From Ruminococcus sp. UBA7158 (lineage in GTDB: Bacteria > Bacillota > Clostridia > Oscillospirales > Ruminococcaceae), in assembly GCA_002491605.1 (NCBI GenBank), contig DKWG01000020.1:24986-67906 (forward strand): 42,921 bases of DNA, in the 5' to 3' direction. Below, one piece after another: positions 31,426 through 39,980 of this stretch. The notes under the pieces are model-generated. The model worked only from the letters and a program-made list of their open reading frames with translations. It made no database searches and was not told the origin of the DNA. The translations under genes and the position numbers were made by a program. Position 1 is the first letter of the stretch. The number at the start of each line of letters is the position of its first letter.

Positions 31426-33480
31426 ATGAAAAGGTGGACACTTCGTTCATTTGACCGTGAAAAAGCTGATAATATTGTTAAAACTACAGACCTGTCGCAC
31501 CTCACCGCCGAGGTTATGTGTGCAAGAGGCTACGCTGACACTGAAAGCCTTGTTGAGTTCTTTGACGGATGTGAGCTGAGCGATCCATTCTTGCTCACAG
31601 GAATGGATAAGGCTGTAGATACAATATACAAAGCGGTTGACAACGGCGAAACCATATGTATTTACGGCGATTACGATTGCGACGGCGTAACGTCTACGGC
31701 AATTTTGTATGACTACCTGCTCAGCATGGGGGCAGACGTTATTTGCTATATCCCCGAAAGAAGAGACGGCTACGGTTTAAACCGAGCAGCAATTGACGAA
31801 ATTAAGAGTAGTAATGCTTCCCTCATAATAACTGTAGACAACGGAATAACTGCTGTCGATGAAGCTGAATACATAGCGTCGCTGGGAATGAAACTTGTTA
31901 TAACCGACCATCATCAGCCGTCCGAGACAATTCCGAACGCCGATGCTGTTGTTGACCCGCATTTGAACAATTGTCCTACTCCCTTTAAACAGCTTGCCGG
32001 CGTGGGCGTGACCTTGAAGCTGTTGTGCGCCTTAGACGACGGAAACTACTCAATGGTCATGGAGCAGTATTCCGATATTTGCGCTATAGGAACAATTGCG
32101 GATGTTGTACCTCTTGTCGGTGAAAACCGCGCAATAGTGAAGTCGGGACTTTCTCTTTTGAAAAACACTGAAAACCTCGGACTTATAAGCTTAATGGAAA
32201 ACTGTGGCGTGAATGTCGACGAAATAACCGCTTCAACAGTGGCGTTTACACTGTCGCCGAGGATAAATGCCGCCGGTCGCTTCGGCTCTGCAATGACAGC
32301 TCTCGATCTTCTGACCTCCGACGGGTCGGATTCAGAAAAGCTGGCGCACGAGCTGATGAGCTTAAATAATCAGCGCAGGGCAACCGAGTTCGAAATAATG
32401 ACTGAAATAGAGCAGTTAATAGCGTCAGACCCGAAGCTTGTGCACAGCAGAGTCATTGTGGTGTCCGGCGATAACTGGCATCACGGAGTTATAGGAATTG
32501 TTGCGGCAAGACTGCTTGAGTCCTACGAACGACCGGTTATTGTCATCTCTAAAGACGCAGACGGCTTGGCTCGTGGTTCGGCGAGGAGCATAAAAGGCTT
32601 TAATATATTCAAATGCTTTGAGCACTGCAAGGAGCTTTTGATAAAATACGGCGGTCATGAGTGCGCAGGAGGACTTACCGTTGCTCAGGAAAATATCGGC
32701 AGGCTCAATGAGATGATTCAGGAATATGCAAGAGTCAATTATGAGCATATGCCTGTGTATACAATCTGCGCAGACAAGCTTTTAAAGGGCACGGATATCA
32801 CTGAGAAAAACATTAAGGATTTAAAGCGTTTAGAGCCTTACGGAGCAGAAAATCCGGAGCCGATTTTTGCTGTGTCAAAGGCTAAGGTAATGTCTGTCAT
32901 TCCGCTGAAAAACGGCGAGCATACTAAGCTTGAGATTATTATTGATGGTGTAAAGCTAAACGTACTTTTGTTCAAGAGAAAAACATCTTGTTTGGGATTC
33001 GGGGTCAATGACTATGTGGATTTCGTCGGTACTCTTGGTATAAACGAATACAAGGGCGCAAAGAGCTTTACAATGACAGCCCATGACATAAGGCTTCACG
33101 GTATTAGACAGGACACTTATCTTTCCGACTATGAGATATATGAAGCAATTTGCAGGGGCGAAGCTGTTGATCCTTCGTCTTTGGCAAGGTCAAGACCGAA
33201 CAGGGAAGAGCTTGTTGAGATTTATAAAAAGCTGTGTGCAATCAATGCGCCGGTATGCTGTGAGACGCTTTGCGCAAGGCTTCGCACTCCTAACATCAGC
33301 TGCTTAAAGCTTCTTATAGCGTTTGATGTTTTTTCGGACGTCGGGCTTATTGAGTCAGAAGGCTCGGCGAAGCTTATTTCGCTGAAAAAAGCTGATAAAA
33401 AAGTTGATATAATGTCCGCAAGGACAATTAAGCATATAGATTCACTGATTGAGCAGACAAAGACTGCCTGTCTGTCGTGA
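31426..33480 (+). CDS. recJ: Single-stranded-DNA-specific exonuclease RecJ
   Basis: The 684-residue RecJ is a 5'-3' exonuclease used in recombination and mismatch repair. The DHH domain has GDYDCDGVTSTA (81-92), TVDNGI and DHH (161-163); the DHHA1 domain has GVIGIVAARLLE, GSARSIKGFNIF and KYGGHECAGGL; an OB-like domain (about 460-565) follows, then a C-terminal region of about 120 residues. AGAGGA precedes the ATG. First gene of its operon. Confidence 0.94.
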   Translation: MKRWTLRSFDREKADNIVKTTDLSHLTAEVMCARGYADTESLVEFFDGCELSDPFLLTGMDKAVDTIYKAVDNGETICIYGDYDCDGVTSTAILYDYLLSMGADVICYIPERRDGYGLNRAAIDEIKSSNASLIITVDNGITAVDEAEYIASLGMKLVITDHHQPSETIPNADAVVDPHLNNCPTPFKQLAGVGVTLKLLCALDDGNYSMVMEQYSDICAIGTIADVVPLVGENRAIVKSGLSLLKNTENLGLISLMENCGVNVDEITASTVAFTLSPRINAAGRFGSAMTALDLLTSDGSDSEKLAHELMSLNNQRRATEFEIMTEIEQLIASDPKLVHSRVIVVSGDNWHHGVIGIVAARLLESYERPVIVISKDADGLARGSARSIKGFNIFKCFEHCKELLIKYGGHECAGGLTVAQENIGRLNEMIQEYARVNYEHMPVYTICADKLLKGTDITEKNIKDLKRLEPYGAENPEPIFAVSKAKVMSVIPLKNGEHTKLEIIIDGVKLNVLLFKRKTSCLGFGVNDYVDFVGTLGINEYKGAKSFTMTAHDIRLHGIRQDTYLSDYEIYEAICRGEAVDPSSLARSRPNREELVEIYKKLCAINAPVCCETLCARLRTPNISCLKLLIAFDVFSDVGLIESEGSAKLISLKKADKKVDIMSARTIKHIDSLIEQTKTACLS

Positions 33481-33513
33481 AGGATATAGCTCAAAAACGG
33501 AGGAAATCATTTT

Positions 33514-35709
33514 ATGCCCAATGATTCGGCTTTTGAAGAGCTGATCAGCATTGCTACAGCTCAGGATAAAAACTACAACATCCAAAAAATTATATCAGCA
33601 TATGAATTTGCATCTGAAAAACACGACGGACAGTTTCGTGAATCCGGTGAGCCTTATATAACCCATCCCATCGCAGTTGCAAGGATTCTTTTAGATTTGG
33701 GTATGGACACCGATACCATATGCGCCGCACTTCTGCACGACGTTGTTGAGGACACTCAGGCTTCGCTGTCTGATTTAAAAAAGCTCTTCGGAGAAGACGT
33801 TGCCAACTTGGTAGACGGAGTGACAAAGCTCAATCAGGTTGCGCTCTATTCAAAGGAGGAGCAGCAGGCGGAAAACATTAGAAAGATGCTTTTATCCATG
33901 TCTAAGGACATAAGAGTTATAATTATTAAGTTGGGCGATAGGCTGCACAATATGCGCACACTCGGCTTTAGAAGCGAGCAAAAGCGCCGAACCGTGTCGC
34001 TTGAAACTATGAGCATTTTCGTACCGCTTGCAAACCGCTTGGGAATACGTCAGGTCAAGGAGGAGCTTGAGGACTTATCGTTTTCATACCTTGACCCTTA
34101 TGCGTACAACGAAATCGACCAGATGCTCGAAAAGTCAAAGTCCGAGCGTGAGGAGTTTATTGAGCTGATAAAGTCAAGGCTTGCCGAAAGACTTGCCCAG
34201 GACTTCAATCCGCTGCCTGCTATTGAGGGACGTGTTAAAAGCTCATACGGCATTTACAAGAAGGTATACGAGCAGGGAAGGCTTTTTGAAGAGATTTACG
34301 ATAAATACGCTGTCAGAGTTATAGTAAACACCGTAACCGACTGCTACTATGTGCTGGGAATAGTTCATGATATGTTTCAGCCTATCCCAAACAGGTTCAA
34401 GGACTATATATCTACTCCGAAAGCAAATATGTATCAAAGCCTTCACACAACCGTCATGGGCAGAGAGGGCATACCGTTTGAGGTGCAGATTAGGACGTAT
34501 GAAATGCACCACACAGCGGAGTTCGGTATCGCTGCTCACTGGAAATACAAGGAGGGCGTAAAGGGCAAGTATAAATTCGATACAAGACTGAACTGGGTCA
34601 GACAGATTTTAGATACTCAGCAGGAGTCAAACGACGTTGAGGACATAGTAAGGGCGATAAAGGACGATTTGGCACCTGAGGACGTTTTCGCAATGACTCC
34701 GAAGGGCGATGTAATATCCTTGCCGCTCGGCTCAACAGTTATAGATTTTGCATACGCAATACACACCCAGGTCGGTCACCGTATGACAGGCGCAAAGGCT
34801 GATAAAAAGCTTGTTCCGCTTGATTATGTAATAAAAACCGGTGAAATTATTGAGATTATAACCTCTAAAGACCCGAATCACGGACCGAACAGGGCATGGC
34901 TTGATATTTGCCAGACGAATGAAGCCAAATCAAAAATAAGGTCGTGGTTTAAAAAGGAAAGACGAGAGGAAAATATTGTCGAGGGCAGGCAGGAGCTTGA
35001 GCGAGAGTTTAAGAGAAATCTCATGCGAATTCCCGAGGAAGAGCTTCCCGAATTTTTGTCTCTTGATATGAAGCGACACAGCTGTGAGACTATAGACGAC
35101 TTTTATGCCGCCGTTGGGTACGGCGGAGTTGTGCTGTCAAAAATAATGCCCCGTCTTAAGGATGAGTATAATAAAAAGTACATTCAAAATCAGTCGCAGC
35201 AGTCAGCGCAAGCATTTCCCGACATCCCGAGAAGCCACAGCAGTAAGGACAGCTCCGGTATAGTTGTAGACGGTATCGACAATTGTGTAGTAAAGCTTTC
35301 GCAGTGCTGCTCACCGTTGCCGGGAGACGAGATAATAGGCTTTATAACGAGAGGACACGGCGTTTCGGTTCACAAAAAGGACTGCATCAACTACATTTCG
35401 CAAAAGAATTCTTGTCCAGAGCGCTGGATAAACGTCCATTGGGCAGGTAAGGGCGAGGCATCAAGCAGCTATTATAAGGTTGTTTTGGATGTCGTCGGAT
35501 ACGACAGGATAGGAATCATGGCTGATATAATGACAAGCCTTCAAGAGGCAAGAATCATGACGCACGAAGTTTCAGGACGTGTCCTCAAGAACGGAAATTC
35601 AAGCATGATGCTGACAATAAGCGTTGCAGGCACAGCTGAGCTTCAAAGCGTTATATCAAGGCTTAAAAAGGTTGAGGGAGTTATGTCGGTCGACAGAAGT
35701 ACAAAGTAA
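33514..35709 (+). CDS. relA: Bifunctional (p)ppGpp synthetase/hydrolase Rel
   Basis: The 731-residue stringent response enzyme has an N-terminal HD hydrolase domain (about 30-190) with His51 in YITHPI and the HD pair His75-Asp76 in LLHDVVEDT, a synthetase domain (about 225-350), TGS (about 390-450; AMTPKGDVISLPLGSTVIDFAYAIH), a Cys-rich segment (CVVKLSQCCSPLPGD) and a C-terminal ACT domain (about 655-728). The synthetase loop reads RFKD (294-297), the RXKD type typical of enzymes with a working hydrolase, rather than the EXDD of RelA. GGAGG precedes the ATG. Confidence 0.95.
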   Translation: MPNDSAFEELISIATAQDKNYNIQKIISAYEFASEKHDGQFRESGEPYITHPIAVARILLDLGMDTDTICAALLHDVVEDTQASLSDLKKLFGEDVANLVDGVTKLNQVALYSKEEQQAENIRKMLLSMSKDIRVIIIKLGDRLHNMRTLGFRSEQKRRTVSLETMSIFVPLANRLGIRQVKEELEDLSFSYLDPYAYNEIDQMLEKSKSEREEFIELIKSRLAERLAQDFNPLPAIEGRVKSSYGIYKKVYEQGRLFEEIYDKYAVRVIVNTVTDCYYVLGIVHDMFQPIPNRFKDYISTPKANMYQSLHTTVMGREGIPFEVQIRTYEMHHTAEFGIAAHWKYKEGVKGKYKFDTRLNWVRQILDTQQESNDVEDIVRAIKDDLAPEDVFAMTPKGDVISLPLGSTVIDFAYAIHTQVGHRMTGAKADKKLVPLDYVIKTGEIIEIITSKDPNHGPNRAWLDICQTNEAKSKIRSWFKKERREENIVEGRQELEREFKRNLMRIPEEELPEFLSLDMKRHSCETIDDFYAAVGYGGVVLSKIMPRLKDEYNKKYIQNQSQQSAQAFPDIPRSHSSKDSSGIVVDGIDNCVVKLSQCCSPLPGDEIIGFITRGHGVSVHKKDCINYISQKNSCPERWINVHWAGKGEASSSYYKVVLDVVGYDRIGIMADIMTSLQEARIMTHEVSGRVLKNGNSSMMLTISVAGTAELQSVISRLKKVEGVMSVDRSTK

Positions 35710-35724
35710 AGAGGAGCATTTTTA

Positions 35725-36348
35725 ATGCAGATAACCAAGATAATAGGTTTAGGCGATTTTTCGTCAAACGCATATATAGTAAGCTCGGGAGAACAGGCAG
35801 TGCTTATCGATGCGCCGTGCGAGCCTGAGTATATCACCGAAAAGCTTCAAGGTAAGAAGCTTGCGGCGATACTGCTGACTCACGGCCATGTCGATCACAT
35901 ATCCGCAGCTGCAAAAATAAAAGAGCTTACCGGCTGTAAGGTTTATATATCGCAAGCAGACGCTGAAATGCTCACAAGCTCCAAAAAGTGCCTTGCGGAT
36001 CGCTTCCGTCAGCCGTTTTACCCATGCGAGGAAAGTATATCTATATGCGACGGCGACAAGCTGACGTTCGGGGATATGACGTTTAATGTTATTACAACGC
36101 CGGGTCACACTCAAGGCTCAGTTTGTTACATGACAGAGGACTTCATCTTCTCGGGAGACACACTGTTTAAGCAAAGCATAGGACGAAACTTCGGCTGCAG
36201 CGCCTACAGTACGATAATAGATTCAATAGCAAAGCTTTATAAGTATAATAAAAACTATATAGTCTTGCCGGGTCACGGTGAAGAAACAGACCTTTACAGC
36301 GAGCTTGAGGAAAATCCCTTCCTCGGTGAGCTTAGGACAAAGCTATAA
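35725..36348 (+). CDS. MBL-fold hydrolase (glyoxalase II-like)
   Basis: A 207-residue metallo-beta-lactamase-fold protein with the metal motif THGHVDH (His53, His55, Asp57, His58), TPGHTQGSVCY (about 129-139), FSGDTLFKQSIGR and the final LPGHGEET. The layout fits the single-domain glyoxalase II-like group; the real substrate is unknown. GAGGAG precedes the ATG. It lies between rel and hemZ. Confidence 0.88.
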   Translation: MQITKIIGLGDFSSNAYIVSSGEQAVLIDAPCEPEYITEKLQGKKLAAILLTHGHVDHISAAAKIKELTGCKVYISQADAEMLTSSKKCLADRFRQPFYPCEESISICDGDKLTFGDMTFNVITTPGHTQGSVCYMTEDFIFSGDTLFKQSIGRNFGCSAYSTIIDSIAKLYKYNKNYIVLPGHGEETDLYSELEENPFLGELRTKL

Positions 36349-36366
36349 ATATGGAGTAGAAGCATT

Positions 36367-37848
36367 ATGACGTTGATTTTTAGCGGCAACAACTTTAAAT
36401 ATGAGCTTGAAGCAGTGTGTAAGCTGTTTTTCCCTGTAGAAAGCTTTAATTTTGTTTTTTCGGACGACTCGGCGCAAAGCAATTTCAAGCCGGACGGCGA
36501 CTACTGCTTTATATGCAGAATTAAAGGTCTGAAAAGCACTATGCTGAGCGTATTCACAAGCGTTAACGGCAGGGGCGTTTCCGAGTACGAAAGAATCGTC
36601 AACGACAGCGAAAGCTATGAAGACGACTGCGAGTTTGCACTGGGACGCTTGCTGTATAAAAGCCTGTCAAAAAACACAGGGATTGTTCCCGAATGGGGAG
36701 TGCTGACCGGTGTCAGACCTGTTAAGCTCATAAACAAGCTGCGCGGCGAGGGTCTGAGCTTTGACGAGATAAGCGAGCATCTAAAGAGCAAATACCTTGT
36801 CACTGACCAAAAGATCAGAATAGGCTACGAAACAGCCGTCAATCAGGACAGCGTTATAAATGAAATGCCAAGCAACTCATACAGCCTTTATGTATCTATA
36901 CCTTTTTGCCCGACAAGGTGTTCATATTGCTCATTTATTTCGCAGACAGTATCGAGCTTTAAAAAGCTCATGCCTGAGTATGTAGACAAGCTGTGCGAGG
37001 AGATTCGATATACCGCCGACTTGTTAAGAAGTAAAGGCATAATTCTTGACAGCGTGTATTTCGGCGGAGGAACGCCGACATCTCTTGAAGCGAGCGACAT
37101 AGACAGAATAATGAAGGTCGTTTCAGAGTCGTTTGATATGTCAAGGATTCGTGAATACACCGTTGAAGCAGGGCGACCGGACACTATAACCAAAGAAAAG
37201 CTCGATGCAATAAAGAAAAACGGCGGAACGAGGGTCAGCATAAATCCCCAGACAATTCATCAAAGCGTTTTAGACGCAATTGGCAGACGTCATACCGTTG
37301 AGCAGTTTTACTCAAGCTTTGAAATCGCTAAGGAAGCGGATTTCAAAGAAATAAACGTCGACCTGATCGCAGGGCTTCCGACCGATACTCTTGACGGCTT
37401 CAAGGAATCGGTTGAAAGCGTTATAGGCTTACAGCCTGAGAATATAACCGTTCATGCGCTATCAATCAAGCGTGCATCCGATTTGATGAAGAGCTATGAT
37501 TTTACAAAGGATGTCGTCGTCGAGGACATGATTAGATATGCCACAAGCCGTCTTTTAGAGTCGGGGTATAGTCCGTATTATCTTTACAGACAGAAGAATC
37601 AAGTCGGAAATCAGGAAAACATCGGCTGGACAAAGCCGGGCGGAGCAGGAATATACAATATAAACATTATGGAAGAGGTGCAAACGATTATTGCTGTCGG
37701 CGCAGGAGCTACGACTAAGATAGTCGGAAAGGAAATGGAGCGCTTCTATAATCCCAAATATCCCTTGGATTACATAAAGAACTTTGAAACTGTTTTAAAT
37801 CGAAAGGCAAGTGCGGCTGCACTTATTTCAGACAATGAAGAAGAATGA
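36367..37848 (+). CDS. hemZ: Coproporphyrinogen dehydrogenase-like radical SAM protein HemZ
   Basis: A 493-residue radical SAM protein with the 4Fe-4S triad Cys181, Cys185, Cys188 (CPTRCSYC), YFGGGTPTS, TVEAGRPDT and the HemN-like core through DLIAGLPTDT. The N-terminal extension of about 170 residues, containing EWGVLTGVRPVKL, is typical of HemZ rather than HemN. The family is annotated as oxygen-independent coproporphyrinogen dehydrogenase; activity here is unproven, and HemZ-like proteins occur in organisms lacking full haem synthesis. No other haem gene is in the window. Its end overlaps rlmD. Confidence 0.88.
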   Translation: MTLIFSGNNFKYELEAVCKLFFPVESFNFVFSDDSAQSNFKPDGDYCFICRIKGLKSTMLSVFTSVNGRGVSEYERIVNDSESYEDDCEFALGRLLYKSLSKNTGIVPEWGVLTGVRPVKLINKLRGEGLSFDEISEHLKSKYLVTDQKIRIGYETAVNQDSVINEMPSNSYSLYVSIPFCPTRCSYCSFISQTVSSFKKLMPEYVDKLCEEIRYTADLLRSKGIILDSVYFGGGTPTSLEASDIDRIMKVVSESFDMSRIREYTVEAGRPDTITKEKLDAIKKNGGTRVSINPQTIHQSVLDAIGRRHTVEQFYSSFEIAKEADFKEINVDLIAGLPTDTLDGFKESVESVIGLQPENITVHALSIKRASDLMKSYDFTKDVVVEDMIRYATSRLLESGYSPYYLYRQKNQVGNQENIGWTKPGGAGIYNINIMEEVQTIIAVGAGATTKIVGKEMERFYNPKYPLDYIKNFETVLNRKASAAALISDNEEE

Positions 37849-39457
37849 TATTATTGAGCTTGATATAACTGCTCTGACGTCGGAAGGAAGCGGAATCGGC
37901 AGGTATGACGGAATGGCTGTCTTCGTACCGAACTCGGCAGTCGGTGACAGGGCTGTATGCAAGGTCTTAAAGGTCAAATCAAGCTATGCGTATGCAAAAA
38001 TTGAACAGATGATTAAGCCGTCAGACGATAGAATAGAGCCGGACTGTCCCGTTTACACGAAATGCGGCGGATGTGTTTTCAGGCATATAAACTATCAGGC
38101 TGAGTTAAAAGCAAAGGAAGGCTTTGTCAGGGATTCGTTTAAGAGAATAGGCGGCTTTGATATTGAGCCTGAGCCGATTCTCGGCTGTAAAGCTACTAAC
38201 CGTTACAGAAATAAGGTTCAGCTTCCGATGTCATCGGATAATGAAACACCTTTCTGCGGTTTCTTTTCGCCACGGTCACATAGGGTTGTCCGCTTTGACG
38301 ACTGCTATTTGCAGCCGGAAATATTCAGCGATATATGCAAGAGTGTTTGTGAATATATGCGTATCAACAATATATCTGTATATGATGAGACCGTTCGTAA
38401 GGGCTTGGTTCGTCATATTTATTTAAGGCAAGGGGCGCACAGCGGTGAAATAATGCTCGTGATTGTCGCTTCAAAAAGAACAGCCGCATTTGATTCCATA
38501 TCAGATGAGCTTATAAAAAAGTTTCCTATGATAAAGACGGTTGTGCTGAATGTAAATGACAAGGATACAAATGTCATTTTAGGCTGTGAAGATATTTGCC
38601 TTTACGGCAGCGAACGCATTAGTGACACTATGTGTGATAAGATAGTTGAGATATCAGCGCATTCGTTTTATCAGATTAACACAAGTGCCGCTGAAAATGT
38701 ATACAAAATCGCCGCAGATTATGCTCAGTTGACCGGCAAGGAGACTCTTTTGGATTTATACTGCGGCATAGGAACTGTCGGACTGTCAATGGCAGACAAG
38801 GTAAAAAAGCTTATAGGAGTCGAAGTTATCGAGGACGCCGTTGAGAATGCAAAAAAGAACGCTGTCAGAAACGGCGTTGAGAACTCGGAATTTATTTGCG
38901 GCGATGCCGGAAAGATTGCTTTGCTTCTTGAAAAACGAGGTGAACGCCCTGATGTTATAGTGGTTGACCCGCCGAGAAAGGGCTGCGATGAGCTGACATT
39001 GAACTCAATCGCAAAAATGTCTCCTGAAAGAGTTGTTTATATATCCTGCAATCATGCAACGTGTGCAAGAGATATTAAGTATCTTTCTCAGATGGGGTAT
39101 GAGCTGCAAAGATATAGACCTTGTGATTTGTTCCCGAGGACTAATCATGTGGAGACGATATGTTTATTGTCAAAACTCCATGCAGACCAACATATCGAGG
39201 TGGAGCTGAAGATGGACGAGCTTGATTTGACGGTTGCGGAGAGCAAAGCCACCTATGAGGAAATCAAGAATTATGTGCTGGAGCATAGCGGCTTGAAAGT
39301 CAGCAGCTTGTATATTGCGCAAGTAAAGCAGAAGTGCGGTATCATTGAGCGTGATAATTACAATAACCCGAAGTCTGAGAATGCTAAGCATCCCCAATGC
39401 TCACCGAAGAAAGAGGCGGCGATCCGGGCGGCGCTGGAGCATTTTAAGATGATATAG
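37835..39457 (+). CDS. rlmD: 23S rRNA uracil-5-methyltransferase RlmD-type
   Basis: A 540-residue methyltransferase of the TrmA/RlmCD family, starting at ATG 37835 and overlapping hemZ by 14 bases. It has an N-terminal TRAM domain (about 1-60), 4Fe-4S cysteines in CPVYTKCGGC (Cys71, Cys77, Cys80), the SAM motif LLDLYCGIGTVGLSMA, VVDPPRKGC and the nucleophile Cys in YISCNHATC. After the core comes an extra tail of about 90 residues (from VELKMDELDLTVAES, ending CSPKKEAAIRAALEHFKMI) found in many Firmicutes homologues. The exact target base (1939 or 747) is not visible. Confidence 0.92.
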   Translation: MKKNDIIELDITALTSEGSGIGRYDGMAVFVPNSAVGDRAVCKVLKVKSSYAYAKIEQMIKPSDDRIEPDCPVYTKCGGCVFRHINYQAELKAKEGFVRDSFKRIGGFDIEPEPILGCKATNRYRNKVQLPMSSDNETPFCGFFSPRSHRVVRFDDCYLQPEIFSDICKSVCEYMRINNISVYDETVRKGLVRHIYLRQGAHSGEIMLVIVASKRTAAFDSISDELIKKFPMIKTVVLNVNDKDTNVILGCEDICLYGSERISDTMCDKIVEISAHSFYQINTSAAENVYKIAADYAQLTGKETLLDLYCGIGTVGLSMADKVKKLIGVEVIEDAVENAKKNAVRNGVENSEFICGDAGKIALLLEKRGERPDVIVVDPPRKGCDELTLNSIAKMSPERVVYISCNHATCARDIKYLSQMGYELQRYRPCDLFPRTNHVETICLLSKLHADQHIEVELKMDELDLTVAESKATYEEIKNYVLEHSGLKVSSLYIAQVKQKCGIIERDNYNNPKSENAKHPQCSPKKEAAIRAALEHFKMI

Positions 39458-39468
39458 AGCAATCATAC

Positions 39469-39513
39469 GAGCCAGTGGTTTGTGGGCATATCACAACTCA
39501 CTGGCTCTGTTTC
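39469..39513 (+). terminator. Terminator of the recJ-rlmD operon
   Basis: A long hairpin (39469-39484 with 39492-39507; GAGCCAGTG/CACTGGCTC plus inner pairs) has a 7-nt loop and is followed by TGTTTCT. It lies 11 bp after the rlmD stop. Confidence 0.88.
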
Positions 39514-39609
39514 TAAATTATTGGGGTCATTGATGATATGCTGTTCTACTCGATAAATATGAACTCAAATCACAGATATTTCAAGAATAATTTTAATCAT
39601 CTAATATTT

Positions 39610-39795
39610 TTATGCTTCATAAGTTGGTATTTCCCGAAAAATAGCATCCTGTATTTCAATAAGTTCTTTTTCCGGCTGTTCCGAATTTGCATACCATCCT
39701 AAAAAAGTGCTTTGCGTTCCCCAAAATGATACTACATCGTCATGAGTCGCAAATAAAGCATACTGTGGGGACTTCTTTCCTCCTTTGAATTTTAG
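39610..39795 (-). pseudogene. C-terminal fragment of an unknown protein
   Basis: The minus strand carries an open stretch of 61 codons that ends in a stop at 39612-39610 but begins right after a stop codon and has no start codon. It reads as ordinary protein sequence (for example YALFATHDDVVSFWGTQ, then GWYANSEQPEKELIEIQDAI) with mixed charge and aromatics. I do not recognise the family. It looks like the 3' remnant of a gene that lost its start by deletion. Confidence 0.5.
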
Positions 39796-39889
39796 CTAAA
39801 CGCTATATCTCTCACGCCCGTGCGGCAGAATTTGCAAAGAACTTCAAAACGAAAGCCATTCGACGCAATGGAATTTCTAATGATAATAC

Positions 39890-39924
39890 CGCCCCGCAAA
39901 GCGCAATTTTAGCTCTGCGGGGCG
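39890..39924 (-). terminator. Terminator after GH36 alpha-galactosidase
   Basis: A 9-bp GC-rich stem, CGCCCCGCA/TGCGGGGCG (39890-39898 with 39916-39924), has a 17-nt loop. It follows the alpha-galactosidase stop codon on the minus strand by about 55 bp; the tail after it reads GTATTATCATT. Confidence 0.75.
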
Positions 39925-39980
39925 TTCCAATTCAGCCGTATATTCGCCGTAAATCATTTTCCTAAAACATTATCAATTCA

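Larger units (their letters stand above)
39508..39980. other. Degraded intergenic region between rlmD and GH36 gene
   Basis: About 470 bp without an intact gene. It holds the gene fragment at 39610-39795 and the minus-strand terminator at 39890-39924. The AT-rich part 39510-39610 shows nothing recognisable. Confidence 0.6.

Noticed and set aside
39800..39880. Plus-strand frame resembling a nucleotide pyrophosphatase tail
   Set aside because: The resemblance is a few residues only and the frame lacks a start and domain context.
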